Shown: piece after piece, positions 1-10,589 of the stretch
Layout of the letters: the number at the start of each line of letters is the position of its first letter
Numbering within the stretch: the first letter of the stretch is position 1
Assembly: GCA_019648995.1 (NCBI GenBank)
Contig: BLXT01003598.1
Span: 269,484 to 300,599 of the forward strand
Length of the DNA stretch: 31,116 nt
Reading direction: 5' to 3'
Origin: Plakobranchus ocellatus
Taxonomy: Eukaryota > Mollusca > Gastropoda > Plakobranchidae
Notes under the pieces: model-generated
Database searches by the model: none
The model's input: the letters and a program-made list of their open reading frames with translations, nothing else
Told to the model about the DNA's origin: nothing
Made by a program: the position numbers and the translations under genes

Positions 1-13
1 CCCCCCCCCCCCC
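1..13. other. Poly-C run at left window edge
   Basis: The window opens with 13 C residues, and the far end also finishes in a C run. A homopolymer at both extremes suggests contig ends set by an assembly break rather than arbitrary cut points. That is inference; the sequence shows only the runs. Confidence 0.6.
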
Positions 14-396
14 TCTTCTTACGCTTTTCTTACAGGGGAAGAGATCCCCCCTTCAAGGCGTAAGTTTATATTTGAACGGCCCCTAGGGAAAAAATGTGCT
101 GGTTTAAAATTTTATAACTTTTAAATGCAGCTTGCGATTGTCTAGGAATATGTATAAATGAAAGACTAAAGAATTGGGAACAAAATGCTGTAAGATTCAG
201 CCTTAAATGTAACAGGAGAAGGTCAGTAGGTGGTTTTGATTCAGACACTCATTTTGAAAGATGGCGCCGTCAGTGTGATAACAGGAATGTGTGTGAATTA
301 ACTGGACTCAGATGTTCATTTGTCTTGTGTTTGAAGGCGCCTTTTAAATGTCTGCATAAAGTTGTTGATAGAAGACATTTGTTTCGTGGTATATTT

Positions 397-451
397 AATA
401 AAGTGACGGATTGTTGGAGGTGAGAGTGTAGAGTGTAAATAGCAAAATAAA
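397..451 (+). promoter_or_regulatory. Two AATAAA poly(A)-signal matches
   Basis: AATAAA occurs at 397-402 and again at 446-451 on the plus strand. They could mark the 3' end of a gene whose coding part lies left of the window. No coding sequence was recognised at 1-396, and AATAAA is common by chance in AT-rich DNA, so support is weak. Confidence 0.2.
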
Positions 452-1810
452 TCCTTCACAAAGCGGTTTGTCTCAACTGATTTTGTACTCTTTTTATTCT
501 GAGCTTGTGAGGTCTTGGCTGCAGTACCAGACTTGTCAGCTCTGGGTGGTCTGTAAAATTAATGTCTTTATTGTGAAAGACATTTTTGTTCTCTCATGTC
601 GCAAACCTCTTGCCCTGTGTTCTATTTTGGCTATCATGGAATGGAACATAACCTCTTCTTGTTCACCATATGAGGGCATACCAAACCTGTGTGCCCTAAT
701 CTAGTTACACAATGTCTTCACACAGAATTACATTCATCCCCAACATGTGATGCTTTTACTTTCTTATTTGTTCTCGATGTAAGCACCATCTAGCAATAGT
801 CTGCATAAGTTCTGTCATCTATCAATATGGTTCTTGTGAAAGTGTTTCATCATGCCTGTTCAACAACAAAAATCAAAGGAAACACATATAAATTACAAAT
901 GGTAGATAAATGCAAAGCTTATTGGTCAGGGAAAGATTTACATTATATATTTTAATTAAGGTATATAATATTCTATTTGTTTTTCCCTGTGCCTTTCCTA
1001 TTCTTTGATCGATCAAAATTGATTAATATGATAAATGTTGAGTGTTAGTTTTCTCAACTTTTGCAATTTCTCTTAATTTTTTAAAATTTAGTTTTATTAT
1101 TATTATTTTAATAATAAAGGTATGTCAGGAATTGTTTTATGGGCACATTCCGTTATGTATGTTAACGAATACTATACCCTCCGCTCAGAACAAATATGCT
1201 ATTAATATATCTAGAAATTGACTAGAGATATATTCATAAACAGCTTTAATTTGAGCATTTGAAGTCTATTTATAGAAGCCTAAGTTTAAAGCAGCACAGC
1301 TCTTTCTCTTTTTTACATTTTTGCTTGCTGTTTACGGCATTGATACTTTTATCTTAAATGGATTTCAAAAAAGCAAGGTAGAGTAAAATCGCAGGCTGCA
1401 AACGCTGACAATTACATGAAGGTATTAATTAATCACTCACTTATTAAAAAACTTCTAAAATCACAATTAAGACGATGAAAAAGAGTTCATAAAATTGTTG
1501 CTTCCCAACGGATTTGAATGAAATAAAGACCAAACTAAAGTAGGAAAATTGAAGAACAAGTACATAAGACAGCTGCTAATATCCACTTTATAATTTAAAT
1601 ATTACGAAAGAGGGAATAAAACATAGAATAATCCTTTATATCAGACCAGTTATCTCCCCTTGCTTCCCTCACGGGCAGAGTCATAAATCAGCAGATGTCA
1701 GGGTGAGTGGTACCTGGGCTTCACTTTTGGCGCGCTTATCAAGTGGTAATTTTCGCACCTTTCGCTGCTAAAGGCAACATATAGAGAAAAGCTAAACGTT
1801 CAGTTTTGGG
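452..1810. other. Intergenic, nothing recognised
   Basis: AT-rich sequence with short open frames on both strands that carry no recognisable protein motif. No RNA gene, tandem array or inverted repeat stood out by eye. Confidence 0.5.
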
Positions 1811-3236
1811 GGAAAATGAAATAATTCACAAGAATCATTTCAAAACTTTCACGTAAAAAAAGAAAAAGAAAATATTTAACGTATTTCATCTTTTTTTTTT
1901 TTTTTTATTTGCTCTTGTATCTTTTTTTTTTCTGAAAAAGTGAACATCATTGCACCAGAGAGTCCAGTTTTTGCTTAAGTTAATCAATTTTGACATGTTA
2001 AAAACATAGTTTTAAAAAAGAATATATCATGGATGCAAGTCAAAAATGCATAGTATTACTATTACTTCATTAGAGCTATAGTTAAGGCAAAAGCATAATG
2101 ATAAAGTACCCGCTACAGATCACATGCAGGACAATTGAGGTTTCAAGAGATCTCCCACTTAATAATCTGCCTAACAATCAAACAAGGCCCATTGTTTTTG
2201 TACTAAATGCTGTGTGTTGCAGGCTTTTTCAGAAAATTTGCCAAAAATTGTTTAGTCTGCAGCCTTTCTTACATTTTCTTCTCACTTATGCTGGGGCCTT
2301 TTTTTTTGTTTGTTTTTTATTCAATGTCTGAACATTTATAACAGTCATAGTTCTTTTTATCTTATTAACCTGTTCAAATAAGAATTATAAGGTCTAAATA
2401 GCTTGTTTATATTTCTGTTGGCTTCAAGTTGGATGACACTGACCTTAAAATGATGAAATGTGAGAAAGATTACATTATTTAAGTCGCTATACATTCTTCA
2501 AAACTTTGTAAAAGCAACGCAAGTAGTTTTGTTCTGTAAATTGAAAAGAAAATGTATACAAAATTAAATAAAAGTTGATATAAAAAAAGGTATGTCATTG
2601 TCAAGTTAAGGTAAAAAAAAAAAATTAATTTTTTGCCAAAAAATAAAATTCTCACATGAAATGTTTTGTATAATACAAGAATTGGAATGTGAACAAATGT
2701 GTACATAATCTGTGGATTTTTGTTTTGTTTTTGTTTAATTGGCATATAAAAGTCAGTCACACATTCTAATGAAACGCAGGGAACATTGAAACTTTATATT
2801 TAGATTATAAACAGAATAACTGGACCATCTACTTCATCAGTTATTAAGTTGTTTTTTTTCTAGTAGACATATGATGTAGGATAGGAAAAGACATGTTATC
2901 AGGCAGATTGAGATAGCATCCCTTTCCCAAACTTCGCAATTTCTTAATTTTATCAAAATTGCTGAAAAAGTTCATCAATCTTTTTTATATCTTTGTATTG
3001 CAGGATGGAAGAACAATTTTGAAAACGCTGATTAATCCCATAATAGTTAAAAATACCCTAATTTAGAAGTCTAAATATTAGTTCAACTTCAAGATTTTAT
3101 ATCTTTCATCAAGTCTTATCAGTAGATACAAAACTGGTTTTAATTCAAATCAAAATTTTTAAGGAAAAATAATTCTATAGTTGAAATACTTCCTTCTATT
3201 TGGTTAAGTTTTATAGTGTAAGCAAATATAATCTCA
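1811..3236. repeat. Long interspersed repeat, copy 1
   Basis: About 1.4 kb that is repeated, diverged, in the same orientation at 11471-13203. Both copies open with ATGAAATAATTCACAAGAA and share many long blocks, including a run near 2670/12632 containing GTTTTGTATAATACAAGAAT, and both end near a TTAAGTTT.ATAG block. No terminal inverted repeat, poly(A) tail or target duplication could be fixed at the ends, and no transposase-like frame is present. It is either an old non-autonomous repeat or a segmental duplication. At 2393-2400 this copy has a single TCTAAATA where the other copy holds a 286 bp insert. Confidence 0.8.
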
Positions 3237-3325
3237 AGTCCGTTTCACGTCTTAAATTTAGGACGTGGAATAAAACTGATTAAGGAGCATGGGGATATTA
3301 TTTTACATATATGTAAAATGTAGAA

Positions 3326-3470
3326 TATCTGTGCATGTAGTCTAGTGGTTTGCTCAAAGGCGGACCCTTCTGTCACGGGATCAAGCCCCGTCAGCGACAC
3401 GTTGACCTTATGGTGGGCCTGAAAGTCTGAGATCATCTCATGGGCAGGCTATAAAATAATATAAAACCAA
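3326..3470 (+). mobile_element. tRNA-derived SINE-like sequence
   Basis: Contains a match to the RNA polymerase III A box at 3338-3348 (TAGTCTAGTGG fits TRGYNNANNNG). A B box-like GGATCAAGCCC lies at 3378-3388. The B box sits in a perfect tRNA T-arm: five-base stem 3375-3379 with 3387-3391 around a seven-base loop. There is no cloverleaf convincing enough for a working tRNA, and sequence without tRNA character continues to about 3470 with a CCAAACCAAACC tract. This is the usual build of a tRNA-derived SINE. The outer limits are approximate. Confidence 0.55.
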
Positions 3471-4017
3471 ACCAAACCTGATTCCTCGACCGGTCTTATA
3501 AAATTTTTACAGTTATGCACACAACCAATGTTCCATACTATTAAAGGCGACATGAAGGCAATTTGAGTCAACTGTGGACACTTTTATAGTTTGCCAAAAA
3601 ATTTTTAATCTATTGTACTAATAAAAATAATTTCGCCCAAAAACAGTATTATTTTTTAAACGTTTGGAAAAAAATAATGGGCATTCAATACTCTGGGATT
3701 ATATTAGTCATTGAGCTATACTTGTGATTAAATACTTGCACTGTGATATGATAAGCTGGAAAGCGGTCTAGCATCCATAGATTAATTTTGCTTTTCTTGC
3801 TTGCGTATTTTAAGTGTGGCCTTTTCGTCAAAAGTTTATAAAATTTCCTGGTTATTTGGGGAAGAATGTTGGTAAACTTCCATCGCGAGTTTAGTTAAAT
3901 TTAGGCATTAAGGCACGATCTTATAGATTATAAAAATCTGATATCACCAAAGTAGTGATCGGTTCATGTCTTCCTCTTTTTCATCAAATGGTCAAGCTAG
4001 TTTTGACAATTAAGGTA
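3471..4017. other. Intergenic, nothing recognised
   Basis: AT-rich, with no frame or structure I can support. The right limit is where sequence related to the foldback element begins. Confidence 0.4.
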
Positions 4018-4965
4018 CTGGCACGTAATGGGACTTATTTTTCCCTTATTCGACAAAGGGGCTGACGTAACGCGAGGCTAACAAAGCGTAGGCCCACACT
4101 ATAGGCAGCAGTTCACGTGTCCAACAATACAATATGTTTTGAAATACTCTCGTTCTTTGGTGCGGGTGCACACCAAGTCGGCTACTTGTCGAAGCGTCGG
4201 AGCTATCCTTTGTGTTTTACAACCTGGTCTTACGTCAGTGGCTCTGTTGTATAAGGGAAAGTGGGGTGCCATTACGTGACCACGCATAATTCTACTGACC
4301 GTTGCCTCGCGAACACGAGGCCAGTCTTGTTACGCAACTCATCAGGCTAATTTGTCGGTGGATAGCGCACAGTAACTGCGACATCAGTCCTTCAAGTTAG
4401 ACATGACAATTCGCGTCGCCTCCAGTGTGTGGCCTACGCTAACTGCGACATCAGTCCTTCAAGTTAGCCATGACAAGTCGCTTCGCCTCCATTGTGGACC
4501 TACGTTTAGAGTAGGCCCACATGGAGGCGACGCGATTTGTAAAAGCCGACGAAAAGGACTGATGTCACAGTTAGTGTGCTCTACCCAATTACAAGCTAAC
4601 CTGATAATTTGAATAACAAAACCGGCCTCGTGATTCGCGCGGCAACGGACGGTCAGTAGCATTATGTGTGATCACGTAATGGCAGCCCCCTTTTCCTTAT
4701 CCAGTAGAGCGCCTGAAGTAAGCCCAGGCTGTAAAGCAAAAAGGGTGGATCCGACGCTTCGACAAAATGAAAGTCGCAGCCGACTTGGTGTGCGCTCGCA
4801 ACAAAGAAACCATAGTGTTTCCAAACATGTATATATCGTTGGACACGAGAACTGCTGCCTCCAGCGTGGGATCGGCCTAAGCGTGAGGTCACAGTGGAGG
4901 CAGCAGCTCACGTGTCCAACAACACATATATTTGGAAACACTTTAGTTTCGTTGGTGTAAGGGAG
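4018..4965. mobile_element. Nested foldback (long inverted-repeat) element
   Basis: Two arms of about 300 bp, 4104 to about 4395 and about 4552 to 4859, are inverted copies of each other with moderate divergence. Shared blocks include CACACCAAGTCGGCT, GTCGAAGCGTCGG, GCCATTACGTGA and CTACTGACCGT. The inner part continues as an inverted repeat to a centre near 4505-4510. The left inner arm holds a tandem duplication of about 66 bp (4371-4439 and 4440-4504) that is single on the right (4510-4576). A third copy of the outer arm end, in left-arm orientation, lies at 4899-4957 and makes a second smaller palindrome with 4800-4859. At 4018-4070 there is a diverged copy of part of the right arm. The region is visibly richer in G+C and CpG than its flanks. 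Open frames on both strands here are by-products of the palindrome. The class is unknown; it resembles foldback transposons or inverted satellite units. Confidence 0.75.
4371..4504. repeat. Tandem duplication (~66 bp x2) inside foldback
   Basis: The block AACTGCGACATCAGTCCTTC begins both units (near 4374 and 4441), and both continue through ATGACAA and TCGCCTCC to a GTGGNCCTACG end. The opposite arm has one inverted unit only, so the duplication occurred on one arm after or during formation of the palindrome. Confidence 0.8.
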
Positions 4966-5477
4966 GGGGCAATCTAGTCACGAACCCAAAAGTTGTTATC
5001 TAGCTTTGACTGAGTTGTCTCTCCTTTATTCTATTGTGTACGCACTGACTCCCCAGTATGGGTCGACCATGATGCTGCAAATACTTCAAACAACTGCTGA
5101 GCTTCTGTGTCTCCTGTGTAGGTTCAGATTGGGACCAGATTCTTTTCCGTTGATCTTGGAAGACATGACTGGTATTTTAGGTGTCATCTTCACATGGGCA
5201 TTTATCTGTGTCTCTAATTTTAAATATTGTGTGCCTGTGATGCTTTAATCTGTTATGATTTGCGCTGAGCATTTTTAAATGATTACTTTCATCGGCTCAA
5301 ATACGAAATAAACAAACGCACGATAGGTCATATCCCGCAGGCTCATGATACCGGTATGAGCGGACTCCGGAACAAAGTCAAGGGATATTACTAAGAACTA
5401 CCGGAAATCATCTGTGGGCGTAGCTCAAAGCTGTAAACAAAAAAGTCTTATAACCTGAAAAGGATGTAAGAGGCGGA
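4966..5477. promoter_or_regulatory. Upstream region of ATG12
   Basis: No gene recognised. Two items were seen: a perfect palindrome ATACCGGTAT at 5348-5357, and an ETS-like ACCGGAAAT at 5400-5408, about 260 bp before the ATG12 start codon. Promoter activity is inference from position. Confidence 0.25.
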
Positions 5478-5482
5478 CCTTA

Positions 5483-5536
5483 TCTAGATCTAGGTTTAGA
5501 TTTCTAGTCGGCGTTTAGTCTAGATCTAGATTTCTA
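5483..5536. repeat. Short duplicated TCTAGATCTAG motif before ATG12
   Basis: TCTAGATCTAG followed by a TTTAGATTTCTA-like block occurs at 5483-5506 and again, slightly shortened, at 5519-5536, 36 bp apart. It lies 134-187 bp before the ATG12 start codon and may fall in the 5' UTR or core promoter. No function can be assigned. Confidence 0.5.
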
Positions 5537-5669
5537 TGCAAAGATCCTCTAAATCTGGATCTTAGGTTGAAATCCAGAGTTTATAGCTTTATTCAAATGT
5601 ACAGATAGATCTCTAGGCAGAAATCATCTGTTATACCAAATCCAAAATTTCTGACGCAGAGCTCTTATC

Positions 5670-5835
5670 ATGTCAGAGGCTGTGAAAACAGTTAGCGAAA
5701 AAAGCAAAGCAGATGCTCCAAGTGCGCCTTCAGTTAATTCCACAAGAACAAGCCCAGAAGATTCAAAATCTTCAGATGATAACAATTCAAAACCACTCAG
5801 TTCATCCAGTGCTAAACAAAAAAATCCAATGAAAG
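5670..5835 (+). CDS. ATG12: ATG12 coding exon 1
   Basis: Codes for residues 1-55, starting [11 protein letters not shown], and the first base of codon 56. The donor is G|GTCAGT. It is Ser/Lys-rich, low in complexity and poorly conserved, as in other ATG12 N-terminal tails. Confidence 0.88.
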
Positions 5836-8800
5836 GTCAGTCTTGACACAATGATTTCTCAATCCATCAGAAATTATGTTTAAGGAAACGTTATTTTGCA
5901 TCAAAGCTAGATCTGAGCTCCGGTGACGATATTTCTAATTGGTTTTTGAAAAATCGAAGAGTGTGTTTAATTTGAATTAAATTCTCTTTCTCATGGATAG
6001 GAGGTCAAAATTATAGTTTCAAAAACTGAGTCATCTCAGAAGGAGCTCTCATTAATTGCATTTCAGGCTAGACTTAAGTTTTGAAGATTTTGATTTTGAT
6101 TAATTCAAGGTAATCGCATAATATGAAATATATGACTAATTCCTGGAAATTGTGGGCACTAAAAATTCTCATCATGTAAGTGGTCTGGTGTAACTCATGA
6201 CATTCGTTCATCCTACTCCTAATCCTGTTAATCTCAGTGGGATCAGCCTAAAATGATTTTTTCTTACCAGATTTGTTGAAAGTTATGAGGAAGGCATCAT
6301 TTCCAGCATAGCTATAATGAAAAATTTCATCAATAGCCAAGATGGTAAATGTTTTGTTAAGATGATATATTCAATCACATTTGTGCCTCGGAAGACTTAC
6401 TTCCAATAGCTACTTATCAACTTAAAAAGCAAGCCTACTTACAAAGTCAGTTAAAATCAGAGACTGGATGAAACTAAATGCAGCACTATTCAGATAAATA
6501 CTGTACATTTAATTAAAATTTTGCGTCAGAGGTGTAACAATTTTTTGCCATTTGATCAATATACAATAAATACTGTTTGAAATCGGCATTGATTACCCTT
6601 TAAATGGATTAGGAGATCATTTCCATCTCCCAGTAGGGAGTCACACTCTTCTTCATAGAAGCACATATTCCTCTCGTAAAAGGAAAAAGGGGAGAGGAGA
6701 GAGGCTTTCTTACTTTGCAATTGAAGGCTAGGCTGTAAAAAAAATTGAGGCTACGTGTCAGGTAGGCTTTGGGGAGAGCCCGGGCAAGACAATAGAACAT
6801 TGCTGCTTGTCTACCTTGTCAGTCAACATGGTAAATAATTCAGCGACTGGTACAATTAGGCATTTGCTGGTCTCCCCTTTTCCCCCCTGTTGTAGGCCTA
6901 AGTCAATAGTCACTGACCAATGGAAACCTGCAATAAATTCAACAATGGCAAAAAAAAAAAATTTTAAAAAACCATTGGAAACCTATAATAAATTCAACAA
7001 TGGCAAAAAAAAAAGAATAACCAATGGAAACCTACAATAAATTCAATAATGGCAAAAAAATAATTATATATATCCAGATCTCATAATCTACTGCCGACGC
7101 AAATGTTTTTTTCAGTCAAGGGAAATAACTTTTTTTTGTTTTTTAACAATGTGACTCTTTTTTTTACTACTTTTCATGAAGACAAGCATTTCAGAAATTA
7201 TCACTTTTCTAGCTTCTTGAGCACCATGCATTAACAGAATACTACTGTGCTTTTATTTTTAAAGATTTGGATTGACTGCAATATGGATAAAATTGGGATC
7301 TCAAATTATTTCAATCAGACATTTAGATGCAATTTTAAAAGATACTGTAAAATTAAAAGATGTCTATATGCTCTGTGTATGGGTCAGATGTAAATTTTGA
7401 ATTAAAAATATATGACTTTTCTATCTTTCATTTCAATTTAGTTGACATTTTGTTGAAGCATATTGGTGACGCTCCAATCATGACCAAAAGGAAGTGGACT
7501 GTAGACAGGACAAAAAAAATTTCTTGGGTTGCTGACTTCATTAAAAAGTATATTAAGAGTGATTCAACAGAATCACTGGTAAGCTTGCAAGTCAATAAGA
7601 GCTATAAATTATTTTTTTATACATATATCTAATTAGACAAGTTCTATTGAGTCAGATGTCTCATCACTTTATTAATACTTTTCTATTATGTTGATTAGTG
7701 AATAGATCTAAAGATCATTATTTGTAACAAAATTAGCATTTATAACTAAGCAATAAATAGGTGTTAAATAAAAGATTGGGTTTTTTTTAGTACTGTGAAT
7801 GTCTTTGCGCAGAATCAGTGCATCTCTGTCTGGGATTCACCATTATATCAAAGTTCACAGCATACAGTTTTAGCCTATGTTAGTAGAAATGCTACCTGTG
7901 ACTATTCATCTTAAGATACAAACTTGATAGGCTATTAATGAGTGAAGAATGATTTTTTTTTTTTCAATCATGCACTTCTCCTTTTTAATTTTTGTTCTTT
8001 CAGCAGCTATTTTTGTCTAATTAAATAGCATAAGATCTTCATGTTTTTGGGGTTTTTTTAGCTAGTGAGTGATGTTTTCCACAAACTTTGGTTGGTTTGT
8101 TTGTATTTCTTTGTCTTCATTGTTCACACAATTCTTTGATATTATGATTTGTGGCTTTGTCACCCTTTGTAGGCGAAATATTTTGGGACAAGCATACTTA
8201 GTCCAGGGCCACCAAAACTTCCCTGTAGAGTTTGGAAAAAGTTATTATTTTAGGCTATGACAAAATATTCACAACTTTTTTCTCAAGCAACAGCTCTTTC
8301 AGGTATCAATTGTAATCAACCATTCTAAAGGCCTTATTTTAGGGATATGTTAATTTATCAATTTATTTTGCAAGGATATTTTGTACACAGTGGTTTTGTT
8401 TTGCTTAATAGTGACAGAAATTAATACAAATAAATTTATGCTTTTTTATATTATATTTTACCTATCCCCTAGAGGCAAGTCAAATCAGATATGGAATTTC
8501 ATTGCCATAGACTCTGTTTTCTTCACAATCACATTAAGAAGCCAATCTTTTCCTTTTTTCAAGTTCCATGTTTATTTCTTTAGTAATTGTAGAGCAACAT
8601 GCATTTAATGTGTTTCAAAATTTGCAATATTCGGTTTAACAAGATCACATTACCCGCAATTAGTGAGTGATATTCCACTTACAATGTCTCTGTGTGAGCA
8701 GGCCTACAATGCACAATACACTAGCATGTAGCATCAACCCCCATTCTTATACTGTATGCTTTTGGTTATGTGGCATGATCTAGGGTGAAGGGTGATGCTT

Positions 8801-10335
8801 GAGAAAGATTTAAGATGATCATTTTTCTAACCAGAAGGGCATTTGAGATTGTATGAGTAGTAAACAGTAATTATCTGTGAGTCATACATTTTTAATGACA
8901 ATAACAGAAACTGGGAGAGTGGATGGCAAAAATAATAGCAAGAGCATGAGAAAGGGGTGTCTGAATTTTTAAAAAGTTCGGAGTAAGGTAGATGCCAGAT
9001 GTGTTTGTTTTTTTTGCCTATATTCTTGAATTATTTTTCTAAACTGAAAATGTTTGTTTCAGAACAATAGATAAATGTCATAATTCAAAAAGATGCTGTT
9101 TTGTTTGCATTTGATGTTAGATGAATTTTCTGGAAAAAATGGTTGCTTTGTTTTGGTTGGTTTTGTGTGTATGTATTGTGAAAAATCCTTCAATTACAAA
9201 GTCCACTTTAAGAAAGATTAAGAAAACATTTTCTGTCAGGTATGCTGTTAAGAGTACATGTATATCATAATATTGCTAGATAATTTCAGATAATTTTGTT
9301 TTCTTTATAATTTTATTGCAGTTTTTGTATGTAAATCAGTCATTTGCCCCTGCCCCTGACACAGATCTTGGATCAATTTTTGATGTGAGTAGTTTTATAA
9401 CAAGTCACAATCACGTTGGCATGATATAGAAGTTCTAATAGAACTCGCAAGTGAGAAACCTTTGCTTTGAGTTAAACTTACTTTCTTTAATATTTGGATT
9501 TTCTAAGCATGGTTTAAATTGCAGTGTATGCAGTTTCTTTGTAAAAGAATTCATTTTTTTTTTTAATCGAAAAGACAATATAGATAATGAATAACTTTAA
9601 AAGTGAATAGCTTATCTCAAGAAATTTGAAAATCTCATCACACATAAAAATGCACACAGTGAAAAAGTTTAATGCGTTACATTAATTACAGGATTCCATT
9701 TTTTTTTAAATATTATGATGTTAAAATGTAAATCAGAGTACTGAAAATAATAAATTATCAACCCTTCTCTTTTAAAATTCAGTTTTGAGAAAATGCAGCA
9801 ATAGAATGCAAGGCTCCAAAAGACTTATTTTTAAAGATTGCCTTTTGATTCAGGGTTGAAACAGGCTTATAAATCTTTTAAAACTTTTATTGCACTTTTG
9901 CAATTGCTTATTTGTATATGCAGTGCAATTTAATTTCATGGACCAGCATTTGTCAGAAAGTTTTAAATATTATAGGTCTGGTGTGTTTTATCTTGATAAC
10001 ATGAAGATGGAATTAATTCATAGTGCTCAATGGCTCGAAGATAAATAAATATTTGCTCTTATTATTTTTCATCATGTTCGTTTTTTAAAAATTATCAACA
10101 ATGCATGTTTAAGTTTAATAGTTTGTAAGATCAAGAAAAGGCTTTGTTTACTTCTTAACACCATTTATTAGTTAAATTTTGCTCGATTGAATGTATGGAA
10201 TTATGAAAACAAACCAAAAAATGGGCATTTAAATTTTTTTTACTTTTTTTTTTTTTTTGTTTTCGTTTATTCCAGTGCTTTAACAGTGATGGGAAGCTGG
10301 TATTACACTACTGCCGCACCCAGGCTTATGGATAA
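5670..10335 (+). CDS. ATG12: ATG12, ubiquitin-like autophagy modifier (4 coding exons)
   Basis: Coding exons are 5670-5835, 7442-7578, 9322-9384 and 10276-10335, with GT-AG introns of 1606, 1743 and 891 bp. They give 426 nt and 141 residues, close to the human length of 140. The first 55 residues are a hydrophilic Ser/Lys-rich tail; the rest is the ubiquitin-like fold. Family signatures visible are [32 protein letters not shown], and [13 protein letters not shown] ending in a C-terminal Gly. In the known pathway that Gly is activated by ATG7, passed to ATG10 and joined to a lysine of ATG5; ATG12-ATG5 with ATG16L1 then promotes ATG8/LC3 lipidation on the phagophore. The protein ends exactly at the Gly, so no processing is needed. 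The start was chosen as the first ATG in the frame of exon 1, with the usual family length. The penultimate residue is Tyr where vertebrate ATG12 has Trp. Confidence 0.96.
5836..7441 (+). other. ATG12: ATG12 intron 1
   Basis: Starts GTCAGT and ends in ATTTAG. It contains the three-copy tandem repeat at 6917-7060; nothing else was recognised. Confidence 0.85.
6917..7060. repeat. Three-copy minisatellite in ATG12 intron 1
   Basis: Units start at 6917, 6972 and 7021 (periods about 55 and 49 bp). Each reads CCAWTGGAAACCT, then ATAAATTCAAYAATGGC and an A run. Length differences lie mainly in the A run. A short open frame crosses the array only because the unit lacks stops in that frame. Confidence 0.85.
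7442..7578 (+). CDS. ATG12: ATG12 coding exon 2
   Basis: Acceptor TTTAG|TTGAC, donor CTG|GTAAGC. It completes codon 56 (Val) and codes for 45 more residues, including the first beta strand (VDILLK), GDAPIM and the helix [10 protein letters not shown] of the ubiquitin-like fold. Confidence 0.95.
7579..9321 (+). other. ATG12: ATG12 intron 2
   Basis: GTAAGC...TTGCAG. AT-rich with homopolymer tracts; no feature recognised. Confidence 0.85.
9322..9384 (+). CDS. ATG12: ATG12 coding exon 3
   Basis: A 63 bp, phase-0 exon between TTGCAG and GTGAGT. It encodes [20 protein letters not shown] plus Asp, the most conserved ATG12 block, which contributes to the surface used in the ATG12-ATG5 conjugate. 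Confidence 0.96.
10276..10335 (+). CDS. ATG12: ATG12 coding exon 4 (C terminus)
   Basis: Acceptor ATTCCAG|TGC after a long T-rich tract. It encodes [19 protein letters not shown] then TAA. The final Gly is the residue that forms the thioester and isopeptide bond in the family. Confidence 0.96.
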   Translation, partial: CFNSDGKLVLHYCRTQAYG

Positions 10336-10336
10336 C

Positions 10337-10589
10337 AATAAACTTGTGCAATAAAATTTCAGTCTGTGATTGTTTTAGTGGCTTGCATTTCCAATTATCC
10401 AGTGATGAATGCTTTTTGTGACAATAAGAGTCAATGTGTTGGTGTAAGAAAGGATGATTCTTGTATGTTATGAAGTTAAAATGCACTTGCTTGTTTAAAG
10501 AAATTTTTTAACTCATTTTTAATAATAGTCGTTGAATTGCATATTTCAAATGGCTTGTGAAGAGAATTTATGTTTGTTTTATCAATAAA
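10337..10589 (+). terminator. ATG12: ATG12 3' UTR poly(A) signals
   Basis: AATAAA hexamers occur at 10337-10342 and 10350-10355, right after the stop codon, and at 10584-10589. The first two would give an almost absent 3' UTR, so the third looks the more likely end. This is inferred without transcript data. Confidence 0.45.

Noticed and set aside
1722..1734. E2F-like TTTTGGCGCGC
   Set aside because: No gene or transcription start nearby to give it meaning.
2098..2331. 77-codon frame in long repeat copy 1 and a similar one at 11818-12018
   Set aside because: The shared peptide runs are broken at different points in the two copies and show no family motif; this reflects shared repeat DNA.
3338..3391. 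Functional tRNA gene
   Set aside because: The T-arm is intact, but no acceptor stem or anticodon arm can be formed convincingly; a SINE fits better.
4099..4960. Several open frames on both strands
   Set aside because: They lie in the foldback arms and mirror each other; they reflect the inverted repeat, not a gene.
6807..7040. 77-codon open frame on the plus strand
   Set aside because: It runs through the three-copy minisatellite in ATG12 intron 1 and its poly-A tracts.
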